Assembly (NCBI RefSeq): GCF_022348185.1
Contig: NZ_JAKRFD010000009.1
Span: forward strand, 124,001-188,000
DNA: 64,000 bases
Source of the DNA: Epibacterium sp. Ofav1-8
Lineage (GTDB): Bacteria > Pseudomonadota > Alphaproteobacteria > Rhodobacterales > Rhodobacteraceae
Reading direction: 5' to 3'
Each line of letters opens with the position of its first letter. Within the stretch, counting starts at the first letter, position 1. Below are positions 36,350 through 44,348 of the stretch, piece by piece. A program made the translations under genes and the position numbers. The notes under the pieces were generated by a model. The model was not told where the DNA came from. It made no database searches and saw only the letters and a program-made list of their open reading frames with translations.

Positions 36350-37426
36350 ATGGCACTCGAACTCAGATCCGTGACCAAGCGCGTGGGCGGTGATCTCCAT
36401 ATCAAGGAGACGTCCCTGACGCTCGAACCCGGTCACTTCAACGTCCTTCTGGGCGCCACCGGGTCGGGAAAGACCTCTCTTATCAAGATGATGGCCGGGC
36501 TTGACCCGATTGCCTCCGGTTCTGTCCTGATGGACGGGCAGGATGTGACCAGCCTCAGCACGCAAAAGCGCAACATCAGCCTCGTGCATCAGTTCTTCAT
36601 CAACTATCCGCATATGACGGTCTACGACAACATCGCCTCGCCGCTGAAGGTTGCCGGCATGGCCAAGTCGGAGCTGGACGACCGCGTGCAGGAAGCCGCA
36701 AAGATCCTGCAACTGACCCCGATGCTGCACCGCCGCCCGCATGAGCTTTCCGGTGGCCAGCAGCAGCGCACCGCGCTGGCCCGCGCCATCGCCAAGGAAA
36801 GCCGGGCGGTGTTCCTGGATGAGCCGCTGGCGAACCTCGACTATAAACTTCGCGAGGAACTGCGCGACCAGCTGCCCGAACTCTTTGCAGGTCGTGGTGC
36901 CGTGGTGGTCTATGCCACCTCCGAACCCGAAGAGGCGCTGCTCCTGGGTGGCAAGACCGCCCTGATGCGCGACGGGCGGGTGACGCAATTCGGCCCCACC
37001 GCCGAGATCTACCGCAACCCCGAAAACGTGGAGGCCGCGCGGGTGTTCTCCGATCCGCCGATCAACACCGCCACCATCACCAAGCAGGGATCTGAGGCGC
37101 GTCTGGGCGCGGATGTCAGCTGGACTCTCGACGGTGCGGCGGCCGGATTGCAGGACGGCACCTACACCATCGCCATTCGCCCGCACCACGTGGTGCCGGT
37201 GGCCGAGGCCGCCGGTCTGGTGAAGCTCAACGGCCGGGTGCAGGTGACCGAGCTTTCGGGTTCTGAGAGTTCCGCGCATTTCGACCTTGCCGCCTCCGGG
37301 CAGGAGACCTCCTGGGTGTCGCTCAGCCATGGCGTGCACCCCTACGAGGTCGGCGAACTGCATGATTTCTATATGGATCCCCGGGCGGCTTATGTCTTTG
37401 CCCCCGACGGCTCCCGCGTGGCGTGA
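36350..37426 (+). CDS. glpS: Glycerol-type ABC transporter ATPase 1 (GlpS-like), H-loop His replaced
   Basis: 358 residues from ATG 36350. Nucleotide-binding domain ~1-230: Walker A GATGSGKTS (Lys41), signature LSGGQQQR (133-140), Walker B AVFLDEP (Asp157, Glu158), D-loop ANLD. The H-loop, normally THD, reads ATSEPEEA, so the switch histidine is Ser191. The C-terminal ~120 residues are an MOI/TOBE-type regulatory domain as in MalK/UgpC (YTIAIRPHHVVPV). It pairs with the next ATPase, whose signature motif is missing, so the two proteins are expected to form a heterodimer with one complete ATP site. It sits 9 bases before glpT. Confidence 0.88.
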   Translation: MALELRSVTKRVGGDLHIKETSLTLEPGHFNVLLGATGSGKTSLIKMMAGLDPIASGSVLMDGQDVTSLSTQKRNISLVHQFFINYPHMTVYDNIASPLKVAGMAKSELDDRVQEAAKILQLTPMLHRRPHELSGGQQQRTALARAIAKESRAVFLDEPLANLDYKLREELRDQLPELFAGRGAVVVYATSEPEEALLLGGKTALMRDGRVTQFGPTAEIYRNPENVEAARVFSDPPINTATITKQGSEARLGADVSWTLDGAAAGLQDGTYTIAIRPHHVVPVAEAAGLVKLNGRVQVTELSGSESSAHFDLAASGQETSWVSLSHGVHPYEVGELHDFYMDPRAAYVFAPDGSRVA

Positions 37427-37435
37427 GGCGATAAG

Positions 37436-38509
37436 ATGGCCAAGATTACCCTGTCCAAACTGCGGCACAGCTACCTGTCCAATCCCAAATCCGACAGCGA
37501 CTACGCGCTGAAGGAGATCGACCTCGACTGGAACGACGGCGGTGCCTATGCGCTGCTCGGCCCCTCCGGTTGTGGCAAATCCACCCTCTTGAACATCATT
37601 TCCGGTCTGCTGGTGCCCTCCGAGGGCCAGATCCTGTTTGACGGTCAGGACGTCACCAAACTGCCCCCCGACCAGCGCAATATCGCGCAGGTGTTCCAGT
37701 TCCCGGTGATCTACGACACCATGACCGTCTACGACAACCTCGCCTTCCCGCTGCGCAATCGCGGTCGGGACGAGGCCACTGTCGAACAGCGCGTCATGGC
37801 GATCGCCGAGATGCTGGAGGTCACCGAAATGCTGGGCCAAAAGGCCGCCGGCCTCAGCCCCGACAACAAGCAGAAGATCTCGATGGGGCGTGGCCTCGTG
37901 CGCGAGGACGTCAATGTGGTGATGTTCGACGAACCGCTCACCGTGATCGACCCGCATCTGAAGTGGAAGCTGCGCTCCAAGCTCAAAGAACTGCACCAGC
38001 GCGTCAAGGCGACGATGATCTACGTCACCCACGACCAGACCGAGGCGCTGACCTTTGCCGATCAGGTGGTGGTGATGCAGCTGGGCGAAGTGGTGCAGAT
38101 CGGCACCCCGGTCGAGCTTTTCGAACGTCCCGCGCATACGTTTGTCGGCCATTTCATCGGCTCGCCGGGCATGAACATCATCCCCTGCTCTTACGATGGC
38201 AGCGCCAGGATCGAGGGCCAGCCCGTCACCTTGGAAGGTCCCGTGCGCGGCACCCCCACCGGCCAGACCGAAATCGGCATCCGCCCGGAGTTTGTCTCGC
38301 TGTCTGACAGCGGCCTGCCCGCCACGGTCACCAAGGTTTCCGATGTGGGCCGCCATACGGTCGTCGAATGCGACTGCCTCGGCCACAAGGTCAACGCCGT
38401 GATCGAGGAAGGCGCCGCACCGCAAAAGGGCGACAGCACCCACCTCGCCTTCCGCCAAGACCAGACCCGGCTTTATGTCGACGGCTGGCTCGCCACTGAT
38501 CCGGAGTAA
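37436..38509 (+). CDS. glpT: Glycerol-type ABC transporter ATPase 2 (GlpT-like), signature motif degenerate
   Basis: 357 residues. Walker A GPSGCGKST (Lys48), Q-loop VFQFPVIYDTMTVYDN, Walker B VVMFDEP (Asp165, Glu166) and H-loop THDQ (His199) are intact, but the ABC signature LSGGQ is replaced by LSPDNKQKISM (residues 140-150). A C-terminal regulatory domain (~240-357; GQTEIGIRPEFVSLS) follows. This defect is complementary to that of GlpS. The name follows the rhizobial GlpSTPQUV system and is unrelated to the E. coli glycerol-3-phosphate antiporter GlpT. It lies 6 bases before the first permease. Confidence 0.88.
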   Translation: MAKITLSKLRHSYLSNPKSDSDYALKEIDLDWNDGGAYALLGPSGCGKSTLLNIISGLLVPSEGQILFDGQDVTKLPPDQRNIAQVFQFPVIYDTMTVYDNLAFPLRNRGRDEATVEQRVMAIAEMLEVTEMLGQKAAGLSPDNKQKISMGRGLVREDVNVVMFDEPLTVIDPHLKWKLRSKLKELHQRVKATMIYVTHDQTEALTFADQVVVMQLGEVVQIGTPVELFERPAHTFVGHFIGSPGMNIIPCSYDGSARIEGQPVTLEGPVRGTPTGQTEIGIRPEFVSLSDSGLPATVTKVSDVGRHTVVECDCLGHKVNAVIEEGAAPQKGDSTHLAFRQDQTRLYVDGWLATDPE

Positions 38510-38515
38510 CAGCAA

Positions 38516-39379
38516 ATGAAAACCGAAAACCAAAAAGCATGGTTCTTTGTGCTGCCGGTCCTGCTGCTGGTGGCCTTCAACGCCCTGATCCCGATGATGA
38601 CCGTCGTCAACTACTCCGTGCAGGAGACCTTTGGCGACAACGTCTTCTTCTGGCAAGGGTTGGACTGGTTCGAACAGATCCTGCGCTCGGACCGTTTCCA
38701 CGCGGCCCTTGGGCGACAGTTCCTGTTCACCTTCCTGATCCTCATCATCGAAGTGCCCTTGGGCATCGCCATCGCCCTGTCGATGCCGCGCAAAGGGTTC
38801 TGGGTGCCGGTCTGTCTCGTCCTGATGGCGCTGCCGATGCTGATCCCGTGGAACGTCGTCGGCGCGATGTGGAACATCTTCACCCTGCCCGACATCGGCC
38901 TTCTGGGGTACTTCCTGAACCACACGCTGGGCATCAACTACGACATGACGCAGGACCCGATCGCGGCCTGGGTGACCATCGTCACCATGGACGTCTGGCA
39001 CTGGACCTCGCTGGTGGTGCTCCTGTCCTATGCCGGTCTTGTCTCAATCCCGGACGCCTACTATCAGGCGGCTAAGATCGACGGCGCATCCAACTGGTCG
39101 GTGTTCCGCTACATCCAGCTGCCGAAGATGAAGACCGTCCTCACCATCGCCATCCTGTTGCGGTTCATGGACAGCTTCAACATCTACACCGAGCCGTTTG
39201 TCCTCACCGGCGGTGGTCCCGGCAACTCCACCACGCTGCTGTCGATCGACCTGGTGAAAATCGCTCTTGGTCAGTTCGACCTCGGCCCCGCCGCCGCGAT
39301 GTCGCTCATCTACTTTGCAATCACGCTTCTGGTCAGCTGGCTGTTCTACACGCTGATGACCAAAGACGATCAGAACTAA
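38516..39379 (+). CDS. glpP: Glycerol-type ABC transporter permease 1 (GlpP-like)
   Basis: 287 residues with six predicted membrane helices, starting at AWFFVLPVLLLVAFNALIPMM. The cytoplasmic EAA loop that contacts the ATPases reads YYQAAKIDGASNWSVFRYIQLPKMK (residues ~182-206). The PFVLTGGGPGNSTTLLS stretch is typical of MalF/UgpA-type sugar or polyol permeases. Forms the inner-membrane channel with the next gene's product. Very short spacing from glpT (6 bases) and to glpQ (14 bases). Confidence 0.9.
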   Translation: MKTENQKAWFFVLPVLLLVAFNALIPMMTVVNYSVQETFGDNVFFWQGLDWFEQILRSDRFHAALGRQFLFTFLILIIEVPLGIAIALSMPRKGFWVPVCLVLMALPMLIPWNVVGAMWNIFTLPDIGLLGYFLNHTLGINYDMTQDPIAAWVTIVTMDVWHWTSLVVLLSYAGLVSIPDAYYQAAKIDGASNWSVFRYIQLPKMKTVLTIAILLRFMDSFNIYTEPFVLTGGGPGNSTTLLSIDLVKIALGQFDLGPAAAMSLIYFAITLLVSWLFYTLMTKDDQN

Positions 39380-39393
39380 GGGAGGGACCAGAT

Positions 39394-40191
39394 ATGCAGA
39401 AACGTTCCATCGTCCCCATCGTCTATATCCTGTTCCTCATGCTGCCGATCTACTGGCTGGTGGCGATGAGCTTCAAGACAACCAATGAAATCCTCTCCGG
39501 CTTCTCGCTGTTTCCGCAGACCTTCACGCTGGAGAACTACAAGGTGATCTTTACCGATCCCAGCTGGTACTGGGGCTACATCAACTCGATCCTCTACGTG
39601 TCGATCAACACGGTGATCTCGGTCTGCGTGGCGCTGCCTGCGGCCTATGCCTTCTCGCGCTACCGCTTTCTGGGCGACAAGCAGCTGTTCTTCTGGCTGC
39701 TGACCAACCGGATGGCGCCGGCGGCGGTCTTTGCGCTGCCCTTCTTCCAGCTCTATTCCGCCGTCGGTCTCTTTGACACCCATCTCGCGGTGGCGCTGGC
39801 GCATTGCTTGTTCAATATTCCGCTGGCGGTCTGGATCCTCGAAGGGTTCATGGGCGGCGTGCCAAAAGAACTGGACGAGACGGCCTATGTGGACGGCTAT
39901 TCCTTCCCGCGCTTCTTCGTGTCGATCTTCCTGCCCGCCATCAAGGCCGGCGTCGGCGTGGCGGCCTTCTTCTGCTTCATGTTCTCCTGGGTCGAACTGC
40001 TGCTGGCCAAGACCCTGACGGCAGTTGCGGCAAAACCGATCGCCGCCACCATGACCAAGACGGCCTCATCTGCGGGCTACGAGCTGGGCCTGCTGGCGGC
40101 AGCGGGCACCTTGACCATCATTCCGGGCGCGATCGTGATCTATTTCGTCCGCAACTACATCGCGAAGGGCTTCGCGATGGGGAGAGTTTGA
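39394..40191 (+). CDS. glpQ: Glycerol-type ABC transporter permease 2 (GlpQ-like)
   Basis: 265 residues, six predicted membrane helices, MalG/UgpE type. A cytoplasmic start (MQKRSIVP) precedes IVYILFLMLPIYWLVAMSFKT, and the EAA loop reads ELDETAYVDGYSFPRFFVSIFLP (~160-182). GGAGGG precedes the ATG. The stop is one base before the glpU start. Not the periplasmic phosphodiesterase also called GlpQ in other bacteria. Confidence 0.9.
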   Translation: MQKRSIVPIVYILFLMLPIYWLVAMSFKTTNEILSGFSLFPQTFTLENYKVIFTDPSWYWGYINSILYVSINTVISVCVALPAAYAFSRYRFLGDKQLFFWLLTNRMAPAAVFALPFFQLYSAVGLFDTHLAVALAHCLFNIPLAVWILEGFMGGVPKELDETAYVDGYSFPRFFVSIFLPAIKAGVGVAAFFCFMFSWVELLLAKTLTAVAAKPIAATMTKTASSAGYELGLLAAAGTLTIIPGAIVIYFVRNYIAKGFAMGRV

Positions 40192-40192
40192 T

Positions 40193-40471
40193 ATGCTGAG
40201 CTGGATGGCCTGGACCTGGCCCACCGCCCTTGTCTTCATCGGGATCTTTTCCGCCATCGGCGTGCTGATCCTGCTGGAAATCCGCACCCCCGGCGGCGAT
40301 GCCCGCAAGGGTGTCCTCGGCCTCACCACCACCCGGGGAGACCGATTGTTCATCACGCTGCTGGGCACCTCCTATATCTTCCTGGCCTGGCTGGGCCTGA
40401 TCGGAACACCGCTCTGGATTCCGCTTGGTCTGGCGATCGCCTGGGGCATCTTCTGCTTCTGGAAGGTCTAG
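40193..40471 (+). CDS. glpU: DUF2160 small membrane protein of the glycerol ABC operon (GlpU-like)
   Basis: 92 residues with three hydrophobic segments (WTWPTALVFIGIFSAIGVLILL; LFITLLGTSYIFLAWLGLI; WIPLGLAIAWGIFCFWKV) separated by a polar loop with EIRTPGGDARKGVLGLTTTRGDR. This is the DUF2160 family, which accompanies GlpSTPQV transporters; its role is unknown but it is presumably an accessory subunit. GGGGAGAG lies 6 bases upstream of the ATG and inside the end of glpQ. Last gene of the operon. Confidence 0.88.
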   Translation: MLSWMAWTWPTALVFIGIFSAIGVLILLEIRTPGGDARKGVLGLTTTRGDRLFITLLGTSYIFLAWLGLIGTPLWIPLGLAIAWGIFCFWKV

Positions 40472-40482
40472 AGGGCCCGCGG

Positions 40483-40528
40483 GTCAAGGGGGCCGCAGGC
40501 CCCGCCCAACGGGCGGCTTGCCCTTGAC
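40483..40528. terminator. Long hairpin after glpU
   Basis: GTCAAGGG (40483-40490) pairs with CCCTTGAC (40521-40528), and inner parts GCCGC/GCGGC and CGCCC/GGGCG can extend the structure. It starts 12 bases after the stop. There is no T-run, so it is either a factor-assisted terminator or an RNA-stabilising structure. Confidence 0.5.
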
Positions 40529-40554
40529 GCGCCAGTCCAAACACACTCAAGAAC

Positions 40555-40585
40555 GGTCCTGAGGGCACACCTGCCCCTCAGGACC
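40555..40585. terminator. Second hairpin after glpU
   Basis: GGTCCTGAGGG-C (40555-40566) pairs with GCCCCTCAGGACC (40573-40585) with one bulge and a 6-base loop. Its position suggests a second termination or insulation element between glpU and the blaI-like gene. Confidence 0.5.
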
Positions 40586-40839
40586 ATCTCAGCAAACCCG
40601 CACCGCTTCGCCTCACACGCGCCCTGCACGCGCCCTGTGCGGTCCGGCCATCACCTCTCCTGAGACGTAGAATCGGCGCGCGGAAGCGCACAATTTTACA
40701 CCCCGGCGCCGCTCCGCCACGCATCTTCTAAAAAAATAGTTTTCGCAGGCGCCGAAATCCCCTAACCTGATCCCGATCATAACGCGATCTCCGCGGCTTC
40801 TCCCCGGTTGCGGCACCGCAAAAGCAAAGCTTGGACATT

Positions 40840-41235
40840 ATGCGCAAGAAACAGGACCACTCTCTGCTGACCGAGGTCGAACTTGAGTTCATGACCGTGG
40901 TCTGGGATCTGGGTCAGGGTTCCGTGCGCGACATCCTTGCCGAGCTGAACAAGGTCCAAGAGCGCGCCTATACATCCGTCGCCACTGTTCTCAAGATCAT
41001 GGAACAGAAGGGCTTTCTGACCAGTGAACGGGTCGACCGTTCGCTTGTCTATCGCCCGGCGATCCCAAAGGCGGATTATCAAAAAACATCGCTCAAGAAC
41101 CTGTCGAGCAAACTCTTCAACGGCGCACCCGCTGCCCTCGTGGCCCGGCTCGTCGATGACGAGGACATCACCGATGACATGCTCGTTGAAATGCGTGCCT
41201 TGCTGAACGAAAGGCTGGGGGACAATGAAAGCTGA
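40840..41235 (+). CDS. BlaI/MecI/CopY-family transcriptional repressor
   Basis: 131 residues; ATG 40840 is preferred over TTG 40831. The N-terminal ~75 residues are the winged helix of the family: LTEVELEFMTVVWDLGQGSVRDILAEL, then the recognition segment YTSVATVLKIMEQKGFLTSERV. The C-terminal helices (LKNLSSKLFNGAPAALVARLVDDEDI) form the dimerisation region that, in BlaI/MecI, is cleaved or released when the membrane sensor is triggered. It overlaps the M56 peptidase gene by 11 bases, the classic repressor-sensor arrangement. No beta-lactamase or copper gene lies nearby, so the signal is unknown. Confidence 0.9.
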   Translation: MRKKQDHSLLTEVELEFMTVVWDLGQGSVRDILAELNKVQERAYTSVATVLKIMEQKGFLTSERVDRSLVYRPAIPKADYQKTSLKNLSSKLFNGAPAALVARLVDDEDITDDMLVEMRALLNERLGDNES

Positions 41236-42364
41236 TGCGCTTCTGAACGCTTATATCGACCTCAATCTGCTGGTATGCGCCGGCGCGCTGCTGTGGCTCG
41301 TCGCGCGGGCCGGATTGCGGCGCACCTCCCTGGCGACTGTCTATGGCCCGCAATTGCGATTGCTGAACGGCATGACCGTGCTGCTGGCCGTCATGCCCGG
41401 CCTCGTGCTGGTGCTGAACGCCAGCGGGCTGGGGCATCCGCCCACCCTCTCCGATGTTCTGGTCTCGCAGTATCTTCAAGGCAACGTGAGCATGTCCGCC
41501 TCCCGCTTTGAAACCCTGATCGGCCTGCGCGAGGATCTGATCCGCACGCTCAGCGCCGGCAGCGCGATCTGGAGCCAGATCGCGGTGGTTGCACTGGTCA
41601 GCGGCACCTTGATCTCCGGCGCGCTGCTGGTCCGGGCCGTGATGCGCCTGCGCCGCGCCCTGGCCTCCGCCTACCACTGGAAACGCATCGGCCGGGTCGA
41701 GCTCTTGCTCAGCGACCACACCGCGGTGGCCTATTCCACCCGGGGCCTGCGCCGGCTTTATGTGGTGCTGCCCACCGCCCTGCTGAACGACCCGCTGGAT
41801 CTGCGCCTGACCCTGGCGCATGAGCTGCAGCATTTCCGCCAACGCGATGTCGAGACCGCCTTTTTGATGGAATGCCTGCGGCCGCTGCTGTTCTGGAACC
41901 CGGCCTTCTACCTCTGGCGCCGCGACATGCGTGCGGTGCGCGAATTCGCCTGCGACCAGGCCCTCAGCGCCCGGTCCCGCTTTGATCTGCGCAGCTATTG
42001 CGAATGCCTGATCCGCTCCACCGAACGGGCGCGCAAGACCCCGATCTACCTGAGCCCCCGCAGCCCCTCGGTGGCGCTGCTGCAACGGCGCGAGATCCAT
42101 AGCGCCCCGATCCTTGCCCGCCGCATCATCGCGGTCACCGAACAGCGCCCCGATGGGCCGCAGCATCTGGTCTGGACCGGCGTCGCCGCCGCCATCGCCT
42201 GCGCCGTGGTCGCCACCGCCTTCCTGATCCAGCGCCCCGGGGACTGGAGCCACGACCGCATCATGCTGTCGACCATCGTGAACCTGGAACGCATGGCCCA
42301 TCGCAGCGCCGCGCAAACCACGGTTTCGGCGCTCAATGGCGGCTTTGTCACCTCCTCGGACTGA
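41225..42364 (+). CDS. M56-family membrane metallopeptidase (BlaR1-like sensor without penicillin-binding domain)
   Basis: 379 residues. Several membrane helices (~14-30, ~48-68, ~113-138 and a C-terminal one ~315-335) surround a zinc peptidase domain with LTLAHELQHFRQRDVE (HExxH-type HELQH) and a downstream EFACDQALS that supplies the third ligand region. Unlike BlaR1/MecR1 there is no C-terminal serine beta-lactam sensor domain, only ~45 residues after the last helix. It would inactivate the cognate BlaI-like repressor by proteolysis in response to an unknown envelope signal. It overlaps the repressor gene. Confidence 0.87.
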   Translation: MKADALLNAYIDLNLLVCAGALLWLVARAGLRRTSLATVYGPQLRLLNGMTVLLAVMPGLVLVLNASGLGHPPTLSDVLVSQYLQGNVSMSASRFETLIGLREDLIRTLSAGSAIWSQIAVVALVSGTLISGALLVRAVMRLRRALASAYHWKRIGRVELLLSDHTAVAYSTRGLRRLYVVLPTALLNDPLDLRLTLAHELQHFRQRDVETAFLMECLRPLLFWNPAFYLWRRDMRAVREFACDQALSARSRFDLRSYCECLIRSTERARKTPIYLSPRSPSVALLQRREIHSAPILARRIIAVTEQRPDGPQHLVWTGVAAAIACAVVATAFLIQRPGDWSHDRIMLSTIVNLERMAHRSAAQTTVSALNGGFVTSSD

Positions 42365-42459
42365 CCCGCAACAGCGCTCAGGATTTCTCAACCGCACGCG
42401 CCAAACGTTTTGCCCCGGACGGTCTTCCTCGCTATGAACCGGTCGAGGAGACCTGCGAC

Positions 42460-43122
42460 ATGAAGCTTCAGCCCATCGATATTTCGAAAACCGCCTCTGC
42501 CGCGTCGATCGTGTTCGACGCGCTGCGCAAGGCCATCATCGAAGGCGAGCTGGAAGAGGGCACCCCCCTGCGGCAGGATGAAATCGCGCGTTTGTTCAAC
42601 ACCAGCCGCATTCCGGTGCGCGAGGCGATTTCACGGCTGGAGGAAAAGGGTCTGGTGACCTCGCAGCGGTTCAAGGGCGCGGTGGTTGCCGGCCTGCATC
42701 TGGACGAGCTGCGCGAGATCTTCGAATACCGCGCCCTGATCGAACCCGAGGTGATCCGCCGCGCCGTGCCAAACATGGATGCAAGCACGCTCGAAGAGGC
42801 GAAGTCCTTCTTTCAGGGATTGAATACCACCCAGGACCCGCTGGCCTGGGGGGATCTGAACCGCAGTTTTCATGAACGCCTCTATCGCGCCTCGGGCCTG
42901 CCCTACCACGAGGACGCGATTGCCAAGGCGATGGACCGGGTGGATCGCTACCTGCGGGCCGCGCTGGTCCGGTCCGGCAATGTCGCCAGATCCAACGCGG
43001 AACATCTGGCGATCTGGCAGGCCTGCGCCGCCGGCGAGGCCGATCAGGCGGCGGAACTGACCCGCGACCACATCATGCAATCCTGCGCCGGACTGGTCCG
43101 CAACATGACGGGTCAGGACTAG
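42460..43122 (+). CDS. GntR-family regulator, FCD (FadR-type) subgroup
   Basis: 220 residues. N-terminal winged helix: ASIVFDALRKAIIEGELEEGTPLRQDEIARLFNTSRIPVREAISRLEEKGLV. The C-terminal FCD all-helical ligand domain carries the metal-binding pattern: Asp and His in LNRSFHERLYRASG, His in SNAEHLAIWQA, and His in ELTRDHI. GAGGAGA is 9 bases upstream. It converges on the PfkB kinase gene with a 4-base gap, so the kinase is not in its operon. Ligands of this subgroup are usually small organic acids; none can be named here. Confidence 0.9.
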   Translation: MKLQPIDISKTASAASIVFDALRKAIIEGELEEGTPLRQDEIARLFNTSRIPVREAISRLEEKGLVTSQRFKGAVVAGLHLDELREIFEYRALIEPEVIRRAVPNMDASTLEEAKSFFQGLNTTQDPLAWGDLNRSFHERLYRASGLPYHEDAIAKAMDRVDRYLRAALVRSGNVARSNAEHLAIWQACAAGEADQAAELTRDHIMQSCAGLVRNMTGQD

Positions 43123-43126
43123 CCGA

Positions 43127-44053
43127 CTAGAGCTCGGTAGCCCAGGGCGGGTTGGCCCCGGCCCGCGCCACCGTGATGGCTGCCACCCGCGCCCCATGCG
43201 CCAGAGCCAGCTTCAGCGCGTCGGGCGCAAGCTGGCGCAGCGCCTCCTTGGTGAGCAGCCCCTGTTCGTCCAGCCGTGCCATGACGCCGGCGTTGAACGT
43301 ATCCCCGGCCCCGACCGTATCCACCACCTCTGCCGGCTCAGCGGCGACCTCGACGGTCTCGCCGCCCGGCAGCACGCCGATGGCTCCCTCGGCGCCCTTG
43401 GTGACCAGCACCACCGCCGGTCCAAGCGCTTGCAAGGCGCGGGCCTGCGACAGGAGGCCATCCTGCTCCGGCAGGATCCAGGCCAGGTCCTCGTCCGAGA
43501 CCTTGACCATATCCGCTTGCGCCAGCATCGCCATCAGCCGCGCCCGGTAGCGCTGCTCATCCGGCGCAAACCCCGGTCGGATATTGGGATCCATCACCAC
43601 CGCACGGCGGCCGCCGTCCCGCTCCAGGAGCGTTGCGTAGGTGTCCGCACAGGGTTCGCAGGCCAGGCTGATGCCGCCAAAGAACAGGGCCCCCACATCC
43701 GACTGCACCACCGGCAGCGCCGCAGCAGCGATCATGCGCCCAGCCGTGTTTTCGTCATAGAAGGCGTATTTTGCATGGCCGTTTTCCAACTTCACAAACG
43801 CCAGCGTCGTCGGCAGGTCAGAGCGGATCAGATACTGCGTTCCCACCCCGCTCTGCCCCAAGGCCGCATCAAGCTGCGCACCAAACAGATCGGTCGACAC
43901 CCCACTGAGGAGCGCCGTTGACCGCCCCAGCCGCCCCAGCGCAATGGCGGTATTGAACACCGCCCCGCCCGAATGGGGCACAAAAGCCTCCTGGCCATCC
44001 AGAGTTTTGTTGGGGATCATGTCGATCAGCGCTTCACCGCAGCAAAGGATCAT
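43127..44053 (-). CDS. PfkB-family carbohydrate kinase, probable fructokinase
   Basis: 308 residues. N-terminal CCGEALIDMIP, then the PfkB glycine motif SGGAVFNTAIALGRLG (~29-44), and near the C-terminus the signature DTVGAGDTFNAGVMARL (~244-260) with the catalytic Asp of GAGD. The organisation and length match fructokinases (FrcK/ScrK type), which convert fructose to fructose-6-phosphate in the cytoplasm; other sugars such as ribose or adenosine analogues are possible. The gene stands alone on the minus strand with AGGA about 8 bases upstream of the ATG. Confidence 0.85.
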   Translation of the reverse strand: MILCCGEALIDMIPNKTLDGQEAFVPHSGGAVFNTAIALGRLGRSTALLSGVSTDLFGAQLDAALGQSGVGTQYLIRSDLPTTLAFVKLENGHAKYAFYDENTAGRMIAAAALPVVQSDVGALFFGGISLACEPCADTYATLLERDGGRRAVVMDPNIRPGFAPDEQRYRARLMAMLAQADMVKVSDEDLAWILPEQDGLLSQARALQALGPAVVLVTKGAEGAIGVLPGGETVEVAAEPAEVVDTVGAGDTFNAGVMARLDEQGLLTKEALRQLAPDALKLALAHGARVAAITVARAGANPPWATEL

Positions 44054-44348
44054 GGCGTCGTCCTGTCATTCCTGTTTCACGGTGCTGCCAAACGGCCAGC
44101 CACCCGGGCACGGTCGCTACCTTAGCGCGCCGCTGATGGGGGCGCTAACATTTTTCAACTTCTCTGACAAATTATTCCTGCATCCGCCCCGGCCCAGGAC
44201 GACGCTGACCGGGACGCGCGGAGCAGTGACGCCCTGCCGCAGGTGACAGCATGACGCGCGACATGGGCGCGCAAAGCCACATCCGGGATATTGCTTTTTA
44301 GGGGTCATGGGATAGCTGTTGCCCCAAGCCCTAGCCGAGGAGGCTCCC

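Larger units (their letters stand above)
40472..40839. other. Gene-free 368-bp stretch with two strong hairpins
   Basis: Downstream of glpU this region contains hairpins at 40483-40528 and 40555-40585, then an AT-rich patch near 40725-40745 that may hold the promoter of the blaI-like gene. No RNA gene recognised. Confidence 0.5.

Noticed and set aside
36200-39001. 933-codon antisense open frame across the glp genes
   Set aside because: It shadows three strongly supported genes; the His/Gln/Asp-rich translation matches no fold.
37436-39379. Naming glpT/glpQ in the E. coli sense (glycerol-3-phosphate antiporter, phosphodiesterase)
   Set aside because: These are ABC ATPase and permease genes of the rhizobial-type GlpSTPQUV system; only the letters coincide.
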